Shown: one piece after another, positions 35,897 to 44,791 of the stretch
How the letters are laid out: every line of letters begins with the position of its first letter
How positions within the stretch are numbered: the first letter of the stretch is position 1
Source of the DNA: Comamonas koreensis
Lineage (GTDB): Bacteria > Pseudomonadota > Gammaproteobacteria > Burkholderiales > Burkholderiaceae_C
NCBI RefSeq assembly: GCF_021026195.1
Contig: NZ_JAJNCT010000021.1
Location: 189,712 to 253,711 of the forward strand
Direction: 5' to 3'
Length of the DNA stretch: 64,000 nucleotides
Position numbers and translations under genes: made by a program
The notes under the pieces: model-generated
Database searches by the model: none
What the model was told of the DNA's origin: nothing
What the model saw: the letters and a program-made list of their open reading frames with translations, nothing else

Positions 35897-36697
35897 ATGA
35901 GTGCACCGTTTCCATCGGCGCCCGATCGGCAGGACGCCGAGGCGGACGTTGACACGCAAAGGCGCTTTAGCGGCCTGGACCGCCTGTTTGGCGTAGCGCC
36001 TGCCGCGCAAATGCGCGCAAGCTGTATTGCAGTCATCGGCATCGGGGGCGTGGGCTCCTGGACTGCCGAGGCCCTGGCCCGCAGTGGGGTTGCACGCCTG
36101 CGTTTGATCGACCTGGACAATGTGGCCGAGTCCAACATCAACCGCCAGATCCACGCACTGACCGACACGATTGGCATGGCCAAGGTCGATGCGATGCGCG
36201 AGCGCATCCGCCAGATCAATCCCCATTGTGAAGTCGAGGTGGTAGAGGACTTCCTCACCGCCGAAAACTGTGCCGAACTACTTGATGGCGTGGACGGTTT
36301 TGTCGATGCCTGCGACCAGGTGCGTGCCAAGGCCGCGATGGCCAACTGGGGGCGGCGCAACCAGCGGCCTTTTGTCTGCATCGGTGCTGCTGGCGGCAAA
36401 CGCCTGGCCTGGAAAGTGGAGCAGGCCGACCTGTCGCAAACCACACACGATCCCTTGCTGGCCCAGGTGCGTTACCGTCTGCGCAAAGAATATGGCGCCC
36501 CCAAGGATGGCAAGAAGATGAACGTGGCCTGCATCTACAGCCAGGAAGCCGTTGCAGGCCCAGATCCCTCTTGCGCGGTCGACGGTGACGGCTCGCTGAA
36601 CTGCCATGGCTATGGCTCATCGGTAGCGGTCACCGCGACCTTTGGCATGTGCGCCGCCAGCTGGATTCTGGAAAAATTGGCGCATTCCCCAAAATGA
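35897..36697 (+). CDS. tcdA: tRNA threonylcarbamoyladenosine dehydratase TcdA, 266 aa
   Basis: An E1-like enzyme that cyclises t6A37 to ct6A37 in tRNA. ThiF fold: nucleotide motif 'IGIGGVGSW' near residues 50-58, then 'DLDNVAESNINRQIHAL' (R and N of the ATP pocket) and 'FVDACDQVRAKA'. C-terminal 'GYGSSVAVTATFGMCAASWIL' is the conserved membrane-facing helix. Length equals E. coli TcdA (268). ATG 35897 lies one base after the cpoB stop, so the gene is probably read with the tol operon, and it is followed by tRNA-Lys. Confidence 0.92.
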   Translation: MSAPFPSAPDRQDAEADVDTQRRFSGLDRLFGVAPAAQMRASCIAVIGIGGVGSWTAEALARSGVARLRLIDLDNVAESNINRQIHALTDTIGMAKVDAMRERIRQINPHCEVEVVEDFLTAENCAELLDGVDGFVDACDQVRAKAAMANWGRRNQRPFVCIGAAGGKRLAWKVEQADLSQTTHDPLLAQVRYRLRKEYGAPKDGKKMNVACIYSQEAVAGPDPSCAVDGDGSLNCHGYGSSVAVTATFGMCAASWILEKLAHSPK

Positions 36698-36771
36698 CAA
36701 AAAACCTACGCTATAATCTAAGTCTGTTGTGAGCAAGACCTCTTCTTAGGAATTTGTCAAGCAAACGCGGC

Positions 36772-36847
36772 GGGTCTTTAGCTCAGTCGGTAGAGCAGCG
36801 GACTTTTAATCCGTTGGTCGCGAGTTCGAATCTCGCAGGACCCACCA
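36772..36847 (+). tRNA. tRNA-Lys(TTT)
   Basis: A 76-base cloverleaf with encoded CCA: acceptor GGGTCTT / AGGACCC, D-loop 'GCTCAGTCGGTAGAGC', anticodon loop CTTTTAA, variable loop, T-arm 'GCGAGTTCGAATCTCGC'. It lies in the 80-180 bp after tcdA and may be read from it. Confidence 0.97.
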
Positions 36848-36866
36848 AACATTATTTATATGAATC

Positions 36867-36899
36867 AAGCCCTTGCGCAAATCGTGCAAGGGCTTTTTT
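36867..36899 (+). terminator. Terminator after tRNA-Lys
   Basis: AAGCCCTTGC / GCAAGGGCTT, a 10-bp perfect stem with a 9-base loop followed by T6. Confidence 0.9.
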
Positions 36900-37341
36900 C
36901 TTGTTTGCTTTTCCGTAATTGTCGGGATTATTCTGCAATTTGTCGGCTGGCTTTGCCGCTGAGCGAGAGATTTGACTGAAAAAAAAGCCACCGGTGAGGG
37001 TGGCTTAAATGCCCGCAGGGTACGGGCGGGAGGGATCTCTGCAAAGGGCTGATTCGTCAGCAATGCCAATGACTTGCGATGATCGTATGCAAGCATTTGG
37101 GTAGGAGTTTGTCTTTCCTGTGAAGCTCTATGTAACTCTTTGAAACTAAGCCGTTGGCCCGAACTCAAGGCTTCCAGCCTAGCGGCTTGAGCTCTCGCAA
37201 AGGGTACTTCTGCTGCCGCGCTGTTCATGCCTTCCGTTCGAGCGCGACCGCGCCATTTCATCAGCATGTTTCCATGGCCGGTCATGGCGGAGACAGGGCA
37301 CTTTGCTGTGGGACACAAGCGTCCCGTGCCCCGTCTCACCG
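36900..37341 (-). other. Intergenic region with leftward terminator, no convincing gene
   Basis: Between tRNA-Lys and the efflux operon. It contains a leftward rho-independent terminator (stem AAGCCACC / GGTGGCTT, 36985-37006, then a run of T at 36979-36986 on the minus strand) and a long imperfect hairpin at 37290-37337. An open minus frame (36806-37387) crosses the tRNA and is not credible. Confidence 0.6.
37290..37337 (-). repeat. Long imperfect hairpin at the 3' end of the efflux operon
   Basis: GAGACAGGGCAC (37290-37301) pairs with GTGCCCCGTCTC (37326-37337) with one mismatch; a nested GGGAC / GTCCC stem lies inside (37310-37325). It begins 4 bases after the stop of the outer membrane factor gene. 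No T-run follows. Confidence 0.6.
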
Positions 37342-38811
37342 TTATTGAGCGGTGATTTTCTCTGCTGGCTGTGGCAGCTCCGTCCACCCACCGGCCAGTG
37401 CTTTGTACAGCGCAATGCTCGAACGTACGCCAGCGATCTGGCTTTGGGCTCGGGCATCCTGCGCCGCCAGCTGCTCACGCTGTGCATCCAGCACTTCATA
37501 CAAGCCGATGGAGCCGCCTCGGTACATGCGCTGGGCCAGGCGCTCAGCCTGGTCCCGTTGGGCCTGCGCCTCCTTCAAGGCGGTGAGCTCGTCGCGGTTG
37601 CGATGCAGCGTTGCCAATGCGTTCTCGGTTTCTTCCAACGCCAGCAGCACACTTTGCTGGTACAGCGACAGGGCCTCGGCGGCATCTGCCTGGCTCGCTG
37701 CAATGCGGGCGCGCACGCGGCCCACATCCAGGAACGACCAGTCGATGCCGAGAAAGGCTGCGCTTTGCAGGGTGTCACCCGCAAAAAGATGGCGGCCGGC
37801 CAGCGTGGTGCTGCCCAGCACAGCGCCCAGCGAGAGGCGGGGGAACAAGTCTGCGGTCGCGACACCGATGCGCGCCGTGGCGGCATGGAGGCGCGATTCT
37901 GCTGCAGCGATGTCAGGCCTGCGCCGCAGCAGATGGGCGGGCGCCCCCGGGTCCAGCTCTGGTGGAATGGTTGGCAACGCAGCTGTGTTGGAGAGCTGAG
38001 CTGACAAGCGATCCGGCGAAATTCCCAGCAGCACCGCCAGGCGATGCTGTTGAACCGCCATCTGCGTCTGCCATCCGGGAACCCGCGCCTGCGTGTTCAG
38101 CCACTGAGCCCTGGCTCGGGCGGCATCCAGATCGGTGCTGCTGCCTGCCTGCAAGCGCCGCTCGACAAGCCTCAGGGTGCTGCGCTGGTTTTTCTCCGCA
38201 GCCTGTGCAATCTGCAGGCGCAGCTGGGCGCCGCGCAATTGGGTATAGGCGTCAGCCACCTGCGCTGCGATGATGATTTGCAGTCCCGCGACATCGGCCC
38301 GCGTCGCTTGCATGCTGGCCTGCGCAGCCTCCAGCGACCGCGAGATGCGGCCCAGAAAGTCCAGCTCCCATTGTGCTGTGATGCCGCTGCTGTAGAGATA
38401 TGCCGACCGTGGCTGCCCTGGGCTGGTTTGCGCAGCACTGAGCTTTTGCTGCCGGCCCTCGGCGTTCATCGTCACTGTGGGGAAACGATCCCATCCTGAT
38501 TGCCGGAAAAGCGCCTCAGCGGATTGCAGCCTTGCCAGGGCCGCGCCCAGGTCGTTGTTGTTCTGCAGCGCTTGCTGCACCAACTGCCTCAGTTGTGGGT
38601 CGCCAAACTGGCTCCAGAATTGGGCATCGTTGACGTCGGTGGACGGCAACTGCGGGGCGTTTGGCTGGGCAAAGTTTTGCTGCTGCGCAAACCGGGTGGG
38701 CAGGTCGTTTTCTGCGAGCGGCGGATGAAAATCAGGCCCCACCGCGCTGCAGCCTGACAAGCTGATGCACCAGGCGGCGGCGATGCTTCGCAGATGGAAG
38801 TATTTAGTCAT
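37342..38811 (-). CDS. RND efflux outer membrane factor lipoprotein (OprM/NodT-like), 489 aa
   Basis: The TolC-like exit duct. ATG 38811 gives a 20-residue signal with lipobox LSGC (Cys21) right after; a longer frame to 38844 lacks it. Two OEP domains follow, with the repeated coiled hairpins ('LVQQALQNNNDLGAALARLQSAEALF' and 'YQQSVLLALEETENALATLHRNRDELTALKEAQAQRDQAERLAQRMYRGGSIGLYEVLDAQREQLAAQDAR'). It overlaps the RND permease end by 8 bases, so it is the third gene of an MFP-RND-OMF operon. Confidence 0.92.
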   Translation of the reverse strand: MTKYFHLRSIAAAWCISLSGCSAVGPDFHPPLAENDLPTRFAQQQNFAQPNAPQLPSTDVNDAQFWSQFGDPQLRQLVQQALQNNNDLGAALARLQSAEALFRQSGWDRFPTVTMNAEGRQQKLSAAQTSPGQPRSAYLYSSGITAQWELDFLGRISRSLEAAQASMQATRADVAGLQIIIAAQVADAYTQLRGAQLRLQIAQAAEKNQRSTLRLVERRLQAGSSTDLDAARARAQWLNTQARVPGWQTQMAVQQHRLAVLLGISPDRLSAQLSNTAALPTIPPELDPGAPAHLLRRRPDIAAAESRLHAATARIGVATADLFPRLSLGAVLGSTTLAGRHLFAGDTLQSAAFLGIDWSFLDVGRVRARIAASQADAAEALSLYQQSVLLALEETENALATLHRNRDELTALKEAQAQRDQAERLAQRMYRGGSIGLYEVLDAQREQLAAQDARAQSQIAGVRSSIALYKALAGGWTELPQPAEKITAQ

Positions 38812-41800
38812 GTGTTGGCTCCTTGGCGATTGCAGGTGCTGCATGGCCGGGCTTCAATGCCTCTGCAGTGTCGGGTGTATGCAGCTGGGTGCCACTGAGC
38901 TTGCGCAAAGTCACATAGAACACCGGTGTGAGGAACAGCCCAAAGAGCGTGACACCCAGCATGCCGGAGAAGACTGTCACGCCCGTGGCCGCACGTACTT
39001 CGGCGCCCGCGCCCTGGCCGATCAGCAGCGGCACGGCGCCGGCAATGAAGGCAATGGATGTCATGACGATGGGGCGCAGGCGGAGCCTGCATGCTTCGCG
39101 TGCGGCATCCCAGGTGCTGGCGCCTTGCATCTCGCGTTCGCGGGCGAATTCCACAATGAGGATGGCGTTCTTGCAGGCCAGGCCCATCAACACCACCAGG
39201 CCGACCTGGACAAAGACATTGTTATCGCCACCTGACAGCCAAACGCCAAACAGCGCCGCACAAATGCAGACCGGCACGATCAGAATCACGGCCAACGGCA
39301 TGGTCCAGCTTTCGTACAGCGCGGCAAGCACCAGGAACACCAGCATCACTGCCAGCGTGAATACGATGGCTGCGGCATGGCTTTGCTCGACTTGCTGGTA
39401 GCTCATGTCCGTCCAGGCCAGCTCAATGCCGGGTGGCAAGGTCTTGTCCGCAATCTCACGCAGCTTCACGAGTGTCTCGGACGACGACAGAACGGCAGGA
39501 TCGGCATCGCCGATGAGGTCGGCAGCCGGAAAGCCGTTGTAGCGCAAAACCGGATCGGGCCCGTAGCTGGGCACGATGGATACCATGGAGGCCAGCGGCA
39601 CCATGTCGCCCCGGCTATTGCGGGTCTGCAGTTTTCCGATGTCCTCTGCCGCCTGGCGGTGGCTGGCGTCGGCCTGCAGCACGACGCGGTAGACGCGGCC
39701 CAGCGCATTGAAGTCGTTCACATAGACCGAACCCAGGTAGGCCTGCAGGGTCTGGAAAAGATCGCTCAATGCGACGCCCTGGGCCTTCGCCTTGGCGCGA
39801 TCCACCTTCACTTCAAGCTGCGGAATATTGGACTGGTAGGCGCTGACCGGGTAGTGCATGCCCGGGGTCTTGGCAATCTCCGCCTGGAACGCCACCAGCG
39901 CTTGCTGCAAGGCTGCATAGCCAAGGCCTGCGCGGTCTTCCAGAAACAGCGAATAGCCCGATCCATTGCCCAAGCCTTGGATTGGCGGCGGCATCAGCGC
40001 ATAGCCATAGCCGCCTTCCATGCCCGCGAGCTTTTGGTTGAGCGCCGTGCTGATTTCCGTCGCGCTGCGCTGGCGCTCCGCAAAGGGCTTGAGAATCACA
40101 TAGGCGCTGGTGAGATTGGGGGTGTTGGTTCCCTGCAGCGCATTCATTCCTGCAAAAGCGGGCACCGATTCCACCCCGTCGATGGCCAGGGCGTGGCGCG
40201 TGAGCTCTTGTGTGACTGCATCGGTGCGTTGCAGCGATGCACCCTCGGGCAATTTGGCGCCGGCAAAAAGGTATAGCTTGTCCTGCATCGGGATAAAGCC
40301 ACCGGGCACCTGGTTGAACAGCAGGGCGGTGGCACCCAGCAGCGCCAGGTAGATGGCAAACACCAAGCCGCGCCCCTGGAATGAGCGCGCCACCGCATGT
40401 TCATAGCGCTGCGCGCTGCGGTCAAACAAGCGGTTAAAGCGCCTGAAGAACCAGCCCAGCCCCGTATCCATGCTGCGCGCCAGCCAGTCTTTGCGCGCGC
40501 CGTGGCCCTGCAGCAGCTTGGCCGCAAGGGCGGGCGACAAGGTGAGCGAATTGATGGCCGAGATGACGGTCGAGATGGCAATCGTCACCGCGAACTGCTT
40601 GTAGAACTGGCCAGTGATGCCATCGAGAAACGCCATGGGCACAAACACGGCGCACAGCACCAGCGCAATGGCGATGATGGGGCCTGACACCTCCTGCATG
40701 GCCAGGTGCGCGGCATCGCGCGGGCTGTGGCCTTTTTCGATGAAGCGTTCCACATTCTCGACGACCACGATGGCGTCGTCGACAACGATCCCGATCGCCA
40801 GCACCAGTCCGAACAAGGTCAGGGTATTGATCGAGTAGCCCAGCAGGTACAGCCAGGCAAAGGAGCCGACAATCGATACCGGCACCGCGAGCAGCGGGAT
40901 GATGGAGGCGCGCCAGGTCTGCAGAAAGACAATGACCACCAGGACGACCAGGACCACGGCTTCGATCAAGGTGTGCTGTACCGCCTTGATGGAATCCCGC
41001 ACAAAGACGGTCGGGTCCCACAGGTACTTGAACGCGGTGTCGGGCGGCAGCTCGCCGGACAGGCGATCCAGCGTCTTGTACACCTCTTGGGCCACGCCCA
41101 GTGCATTGGCGCCCGGCGTCAGAAAGATACCGATGGCGGCCATGGGCTTGTTATCCAGCGAGGCTCGCAGTGTGTAGTCGCTGGCACCCAGCTCCAGGCG
41201 GGCTACATCGGACAGGCGCACCAGTTGCCCATCGGCGCCTGTCTTCAAGACGATGCTGCCGAACTCTTCTTCGCTTTGCAGACGGCCTTGCACATTGATG
41301 GACAGCAAGGTATCCGTGGCGCGGCCACTGGGCTCGGCGCCGAGCTGGCCTGCGGATACCTGGACGTTCTGTTCGCGCACTGCGGCAATGACCTGGTCGG
41401 TGGTCAGCTGGCGGGCGGCAACCTTGTCCGGATCCAGCCATATGCGCATGGCATAGTCACCAGCGCCATAAACGCCGACGTCGCCAATGCCGGGGAGGCG
41501 CGCGAGTTCATCCTTGACCCTCAAGCTGACGTAGTTGCGCAGATAGAGCGTGTCGAGCTTGCCGGTGGTGGAGACCAGGCCGACATACATCAGCGGCGTG
41601 GCCGATTGCTTTTGCGTGGTGATGCCGTATTGGCGCACCTCTTCGGGCAGGCGGCTTTGGGCCTGGCTCACCCGGTTTTGTACCCGCACTGCAGCGGCGT
41701 CGGGGTCGGTGCCCGGGCGGAAAGTGGACACCACCTGCAGGCTCCCATCCGAGGCCGCGACGGACTTCATGTACATCAGCCCTTCGACGCCATTGATCGC

Positions 41801-42007
41801 CTCTTCCAGCGGCACTGCCGCCGATTCGGCGATTTCCTTGGGGTTGGCGCCGGGGTAGGTCGCGCGCACCACCACGCTGGGGGGAACGACTTCGGGGTAT
41901 TCGCCAGACGGCAGCTGAGGAATCGCAATCAGTCCAACGGCGAAAATGATGACCGACAGAACGATCGCGAAGATGGGCCGGTCGATGAAGAATTTGGAGA
42001 AGTCCAT
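38804..42007 (-). CDS. RND efflux permease (HAE1, AcrB/MexF-type), 1067 aa
   Basis: A proton-driven multidrug pump of the inner membrane. N-terminus 'MDFSKFFIDRPIFAIVLSVIIFAVGLIAIPQLP' is standard. Twelve membrane helices are in two sets around porter loops, with the paired Asp in 'GIVVDDAIVVVENVERFIEKG' for proton relay. Length fits AcrB (1049). ATG 42007 (AAAGGA just upstream) is preferred; ATG 42022 overlaps the MFP stop as ATGA and would add five residues. It is between the MFP and OMF genes. Substrates cannot be deduced; the SoxR-type promoter suggests redox-cycling toxins. Confidence 0.93.
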   Translation of the reverse strand: MDFSKFFIDRPIFAIVLSVIIFAVGLIAIPQLPSGEYPEVVPPSVVVRATYPGANPKEIAESAAVPLEEAINGVEGLMYMKSVAASDGSLQVVSTFRPGTDPDAAAVRVQNRVSQAQSRLPEEVRQYGITTQKQSATPLMYVGLVSTTGKLDTLYLRNYVSLRVKDELARLPGIGDVGVYGAGDYAMRIWLDPDKVAARQLTTDQVIAAVREQNVQVSAGQLGAEPSGRATDTLLSINVQGRLQSEEEFGSIVLKTGADGQLVRLSDVARLELGASDYTLRASLDNKPMAAIGIFLTPGANALGVAQEVYKTLDRLSGELPPDTAFKYLWDPTVFVRDSIKAVQHTLIEAVVLVVLVVIVFLQTWRASIIPLLAVPVSIVGSFAWLYLLGYSINTLTLFGLVLAIGIVVDDAIVVVENVERFIEKGHSPRDAAHLAMQEVSGPIIAIALVLCAVFVPMAFLDGITGQFYKQFAVTIAISTVISAINSLTLSPALAAKLLQGHGARKDWLARSMDTGLGWFFRRFNRLFDRSAQRYEHAVARSFQGRGLVFAIYLALLGATALLFNQVPGGFIPMQDKLYLFAGAKLPEGASLQRTDAVTQELTRHALAIDGVESVPAFAGMNALQGTNTPNLTSAYVILKPFAERQRSATEISTALNQKLAGMEGGYGYALMPPPIQGLGNGSGYSLFLEDRAGLGYAALQQALVAFQAEIAKTPGMHYPVSAYQSNIPQLEVKVDRAKAKAQGVALSDLFQTLQAYLGSVYVNDFNALGRVYRVVLQADASHRQAAEDIGKLQTRNSRGDMVPLASMVSIVPSYGPDPVLRYNGFPAADLIGDADPAVLSSSETLVKLREIADKTLPPGIELAWTDMSYQQVEQSHAAAIVFTLAVMLVFLVLAALYESWTMPLAVILIVPVCICAALFGVWLSGGDNNVFVQVGLVVLMGLACKNAILIVEFAREREMQGASTWDAAREACRLRLRPIVMTSIAFIAGAVPLLIGQGAGAEVRAATGVTVFSGMLGVTLFGLFLTPVFYVTLRKLSGTQLHTPDTAEALKPGHAAPAIAKEPTHD

Positions 42008-42018
42008 GTGTCCTTTGC

Positions 42019-43254
42019 TCATGGCTGCGCTTTCTGGGCTGGTTTCTGCGTTGCAGGCAGCGCGGCGCCGGCGGCTTGGCTGTCCAACATCTGGGGCGCC
42101 AGTGGCATGCCCGGATAGAAAATACGCTGCATACCGGCTACCACCAATTGCTCGCCAGGCTCAAGCCCAGACTCCACGATGCGTTTGCCGTCCACCATCC
42201 TTCCCAGCTGCAGATCGCGCCTTTGCGCACGCTGGGCAACGTCTACCACATAGACGTACTTGCGGCTCTGGTCGGTGAGCACGGCCTTGTCGTCAATCAG
42301 CACGGCCGTGGCCGAGCTGCGCTCCTGCATTTGCACCCGCGCAAACATGCCTGGCTTGAGCAGTCCTTGGTCGTTGTTCAACGTGGCGCGCAGCGCCACC
42401 GTGCCCGTCTGTGGATCCAGGCGGTTGTCGGTGAAGCCCACGCGGCCCGTGTGCGGAAAGCCTTCATCGCTGACCAGGCCAACACGCACCATCGCTTCGC
42501 CCATGGTCGCGCTGCTGTTTTGCATGCCACGCAGCAGGCTTTGCTCATCTGCGTCGAAATTCACATACACAGGATTTTGAGAAACCACGGTCACCAGCAC
42601 AGTCTCATCGGCGCGCGCGAGGTTGCCGGTCGTCAGCAGCGCTCGTCCCGCTATGCCTGCAATGGGGGCGCGCACCTCGGTGAAGCCCAGATCCAGCTGT
42701 GCGGCGGCCACGGTGGCTTGGGCCGCCGCGACCTGGGCTCGGGCTTGCGCCAGTGTTCCTGCACGGTTGTCGGCTTCTTCGGCGGCGATGGCGCGGTCCA
42801 GCATCAAGTCGCGTGCACGCCGGTCCAGCGTGGCAGCCAGCTCCATCGCCGCTTTGGCGCGCTGCAGTTGGGCTTGTGCGCTGGCCAGCGTGGCTTGGTA
42901 GGGGCGGGCATCAATGCTGAACAGCAGTTGGCCCTTGCGCACGGGCTGCCCCTCGCGGAAGTGCACACGATCGATATAGCCCGCCACGCGGGCGCGGATC
43001 TCCACGGTTTCCTGCGCAGCAATCCGGCCGTTGAACTGGTTCCAGAGCTGCACCGGCTCAGCGCGCACCGCAGCCGTCGTGACAGTGGCTGGGGCGGGTT
43101 CGCCCTTAGCATTGCTGCCCTCTGGAGGCTTGGATGGTTCGCAGGCGGTGAGGGCGGCGGACAGCGCAAGCGGTAGCGCGACCAAGCGCAGCGCAGATGC
43201 GATCGCAGAAGCTGTGCCAGCAGCAGTTGCCTGCGGGCAGATCTCTAATCTCAT
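42019..43254 (-). CDS. RND efflux periplasmic adaptor lipoprotein (MFP), 411 aa
   Basis: Links the permease with the outer membrane duct. ATG 43254 has AAAGGAA 10 bases upstream; an open frame continues to 43305 without one. Signal with lipobox LTAC (Cys38). Lipoyl-like blocks 'ETVEIRARVAGYIDRVHFREGQPVRKGQLLFSID' and 'FTEVRAPIAGIAGRALLTTGNLA' flank an alpha-hairpin (residues about 130-200). The beta-barrel and membrane-proximal domain follow. First gene of the operon, divergent from soxR. The 38-residue signal region is longer than usual. Confidence 0.92.
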   Translation of the reverse strand: MRLEICPQATAAGTASAIASALRLVALPLALSAALTACEPSKPPEGSNAKGEPAPATVTTAAVRAEPVQLWNQFNGRIAAQETVEIRARVAGYIDRVHFREGQPVRKGQLLFSIDARPYQATLASAQAQLQRAKAAMELAATLDRRARDLMLDRAIAAEEADNRAGTLAQARAQVAAAQATVAAAQLDLGFTEVRAPIAGIAGRALLTTGNLARADETVLVTVVSQNPVYVNFDADEQSLLRGMQNSSATMGEAMVRVGLVSDEGFPHTGRVGFTDNRLDPQTGTVALRATLNNDQGLLKPGMFARVQMQERSSATAVLIDDKAVLTDQSRKYVYVVDVAQRAQRRDLQLGRMVDGKRIVESGLEPGEQLVVAGMQRIFYPGMPLAPQMLDSQAAGAALPATQKPAQKAQP

Positions 43255-43371
43255 GTTGGAATTCCTTTTCTTGAAGACTCGGGCGTCTACCGTCCTGAGC
43301 GGCAAGCGACGGGGACGCAGAAGGGCTCAATGACTTGCGAGAAAAAATTTCCCTGGTCATTGCCGGAGCGG

Positions 43372-43402
43372 ATTCTTCAAGTTAAAGTTAACTTTAAGTC
43401 AA
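43372..43402 (-). promoter_or_regulatory. SoxR-type promoter with 19-bp spacer for the efflux operon
   Basis: On the minus strand, TTGACT (-35, 43402-43397) is separated by 19 bp from AAGAAT (-10, 43377-43372). The spacer contains the palindrome TTAAAGTTAACTTTAA (43382-43397, overlapping the -35 end by one base). MerR-family activators such as SoxR work on over-long 19-bp spacers and SoxR boxes have this AAGTTAACTT core. Direct regulation of the efflux operon by the adjacent soxR follows. Confidence 0.8.
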
Positions 43403-43421
43403 GTAAAAAGGAAGAGGCACT

Positions 43422-43892
43422 ATGGCTCCTGGGGATGATGAACTGCTGCCCATTGGAAACATCGCAAAGCGCAGTGGCGTCAACGCGTCGGCGCTGCGTT
43501 ACTACGAATCACTGGGATTGATCGAATCGGTACGAAGCGCATCGGGGCATCGCCGCTACCGGCGTTCAGCGCTGCGCCGTGTGGCCTATATCGTGTTCGC
43601 ACAGCGGCTGGGCTTTCAGCTCGAAGAGATTGCTGCGCAATTGGAGGGCCTGCCCAAGCACCATGCGCCCTCGGGAGAGGAATGGAGTGGCCTGTCAAAG
43701 ACCTGGATGGCGCGGGTGGATGACCGCATTCAGGAGCTGACGCATCTGCGCAAAAGCCTGGAAAACTGCATCGGCTGTGGCTGCCTGTCCATGAAGGTGT
43801 GCCACGTGTTCAACCAGGCCGACTACATTGGCAAACAGGGTGCGGGTCCCCGGTTATGGTTGGGCGATACGCTGAAAGCCGCAGAGGATTGA
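43422..43892 (+). CDS. soxR: Redox-sensitive transcription activator SoxR, 156 aa
   Basis: A MerR-family regulator with a [2Fe-2S] cluster. The N-terminal winged helix 'LLPIGNIAKRSGVNASALRYYESLGLIESVRSASGHRRYRRS' is family-typical. Cysteines 116, 119, 121 and 127 (C-x2-C-x-C-x5-C) match the SoxR cluster (C119-x2-C122-x-C124-x5-C130 in E. coli). ATG 43422 follows AAGGAAGAGG. It is divergent from the efflux operon and shares its promoter region. In non-enteric bacteria SoxR often controls small efflux or redox genes directly, which fits here. Confidence 0.95.
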   Translation: MAPGDDELLPIGNIAKRSGVNASALRYYESLGLIESVRSASGHRRYRRSALRRVAYIVFAQRLGFQLEEIAAQLEGLPKHHAPSGEEWSGLSKTWMARVDDRIQELTHLRKSLENCIGCGCLSMKVCHVFNQADYIGKQGAGPRLWLGDTLKAAED

Positions 43893-44028
43893 TGTTGGGC
43901 GCGGCGGTATGCCTTGGTGCGCCCATGCTGCAGGAAACTCGTGATGACGAATCTCCTGAATTGGTTCAATGCGATGGCTGGTGGACCAGGATGGCTGGGC
44001 TTGCTGGTCATTCAACAGACAGCAGTCG

Positions 44029-44352
44029 TTACCTGAGGTCGTGCCGTCTCAGTGCATTCTGGGTTCGTCGGAAAAAGGGAAGGGTTTTGGATGTCTGGTC
44101 CAGATCGGAATGCGCGGCTACCTCCGGCTGTGGCGGTGCATAGCGCATGCCTGGAAACAGGCTTTCTTCGATTTTTCTAAAGGTTGTGGGGCCTACGCTG
44201 GGCATCAGCAGCAGCTTTTCTGGGTAGCTCTGGGCTGCTTGTTCAATGGTCGTAATGCCATTTCTTGCCAGCACCCTCCACAGGTGCGGAGGCAGCAAGC
44301 CTTGCAGGGTAGGGGCCGCATGGAACGATGGGTGTGCAGTGCTGGTATTCAT
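44029..44352 (-). CDS. Small protein with helix-hairpin-helix region (RNAP alpha-CTD-like), 107 aa
   Basis: Residues 20-65 look like a helix-hairpin-helix unit ('RVLARNGITTIEQAAQSYPEKLLLMPSVGPTTFRKIEESLF'), with 'ITTIEQ....LL.MPSVG..T..KIE', as in the RNA polymerase alpha C-terminal domain and other DNA-binding HhH units. The ends are low-complexity. Convergent with soxR. Role unknown; possible DNA binding. Confidence 0.55.
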   Translation of the reverse strand: MNTSTAHPSFHAAPTLQGLLPPHLWRVLARNGITTIEQAAQSYPEKLLLMPSVGPTTFRKIEESLFPGMRYAPPQPEVAAHSDLDQTSKTLPFFRRTQNALRRHDLR

Positions 44353-44791
44353 CTCTAGCCATCCAACAATATGGAACTGAAACTCAGCAACCCCGGTTGG
44401 GCGGTTAAGCGAGGAGCTGCTGAGTTATAAGCATAGAGAGGCTGAGTAATAATTGGTATCACTGAAAATAGTGATTCTGTCAGCGTTTACACAGCACAAC
44501 GCGAGGCTGCAATATTCCAGATCCAAAAGCCTGAATCGCCAAACACGTCGCAGTGTTCTCCAAGAGCAAAGAGCCTCTGAATTAAGGCCAGACACGATAT
44601 GCAGCTATCCGGTGCAAGCACCCTGCATATGGGGCCGGTGGCCGGCGAACAAGGTTCCGGAGCAGTTCCACTTCATTCAATGCCGTCTTTGCCAAGCGGA
44701 TGGCGGGAGTGAGAGTATCCAGCCAAACGCATGTGAAGATGTGCGCACCTGAGATATGCCAGCTGCCCAGTAGTGCGGGCATGCCTATGGC
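44353..44791. other. Intergenic region, no supported gene
   Basis: 439 bp, less GC-rich than the surroundings. Only short open frames, without ribosome sites or recognisable motifs (44453-44752 is one). No tRNA, terminator or repeat is seen here. Confidence 0.5.

Noticed and set aside
36806..37387. 193-codon minus frame spanning tRNA-Lys
   Set aside because: Ends in the antisense of the tRNA and runs through a terminator and a hairpin; no homology.
44453..44752. 99-codon frame after the helix-hairpin-helix gene
   Set aside because: No ribosome site, no motif, and composition unlike a coding gene.
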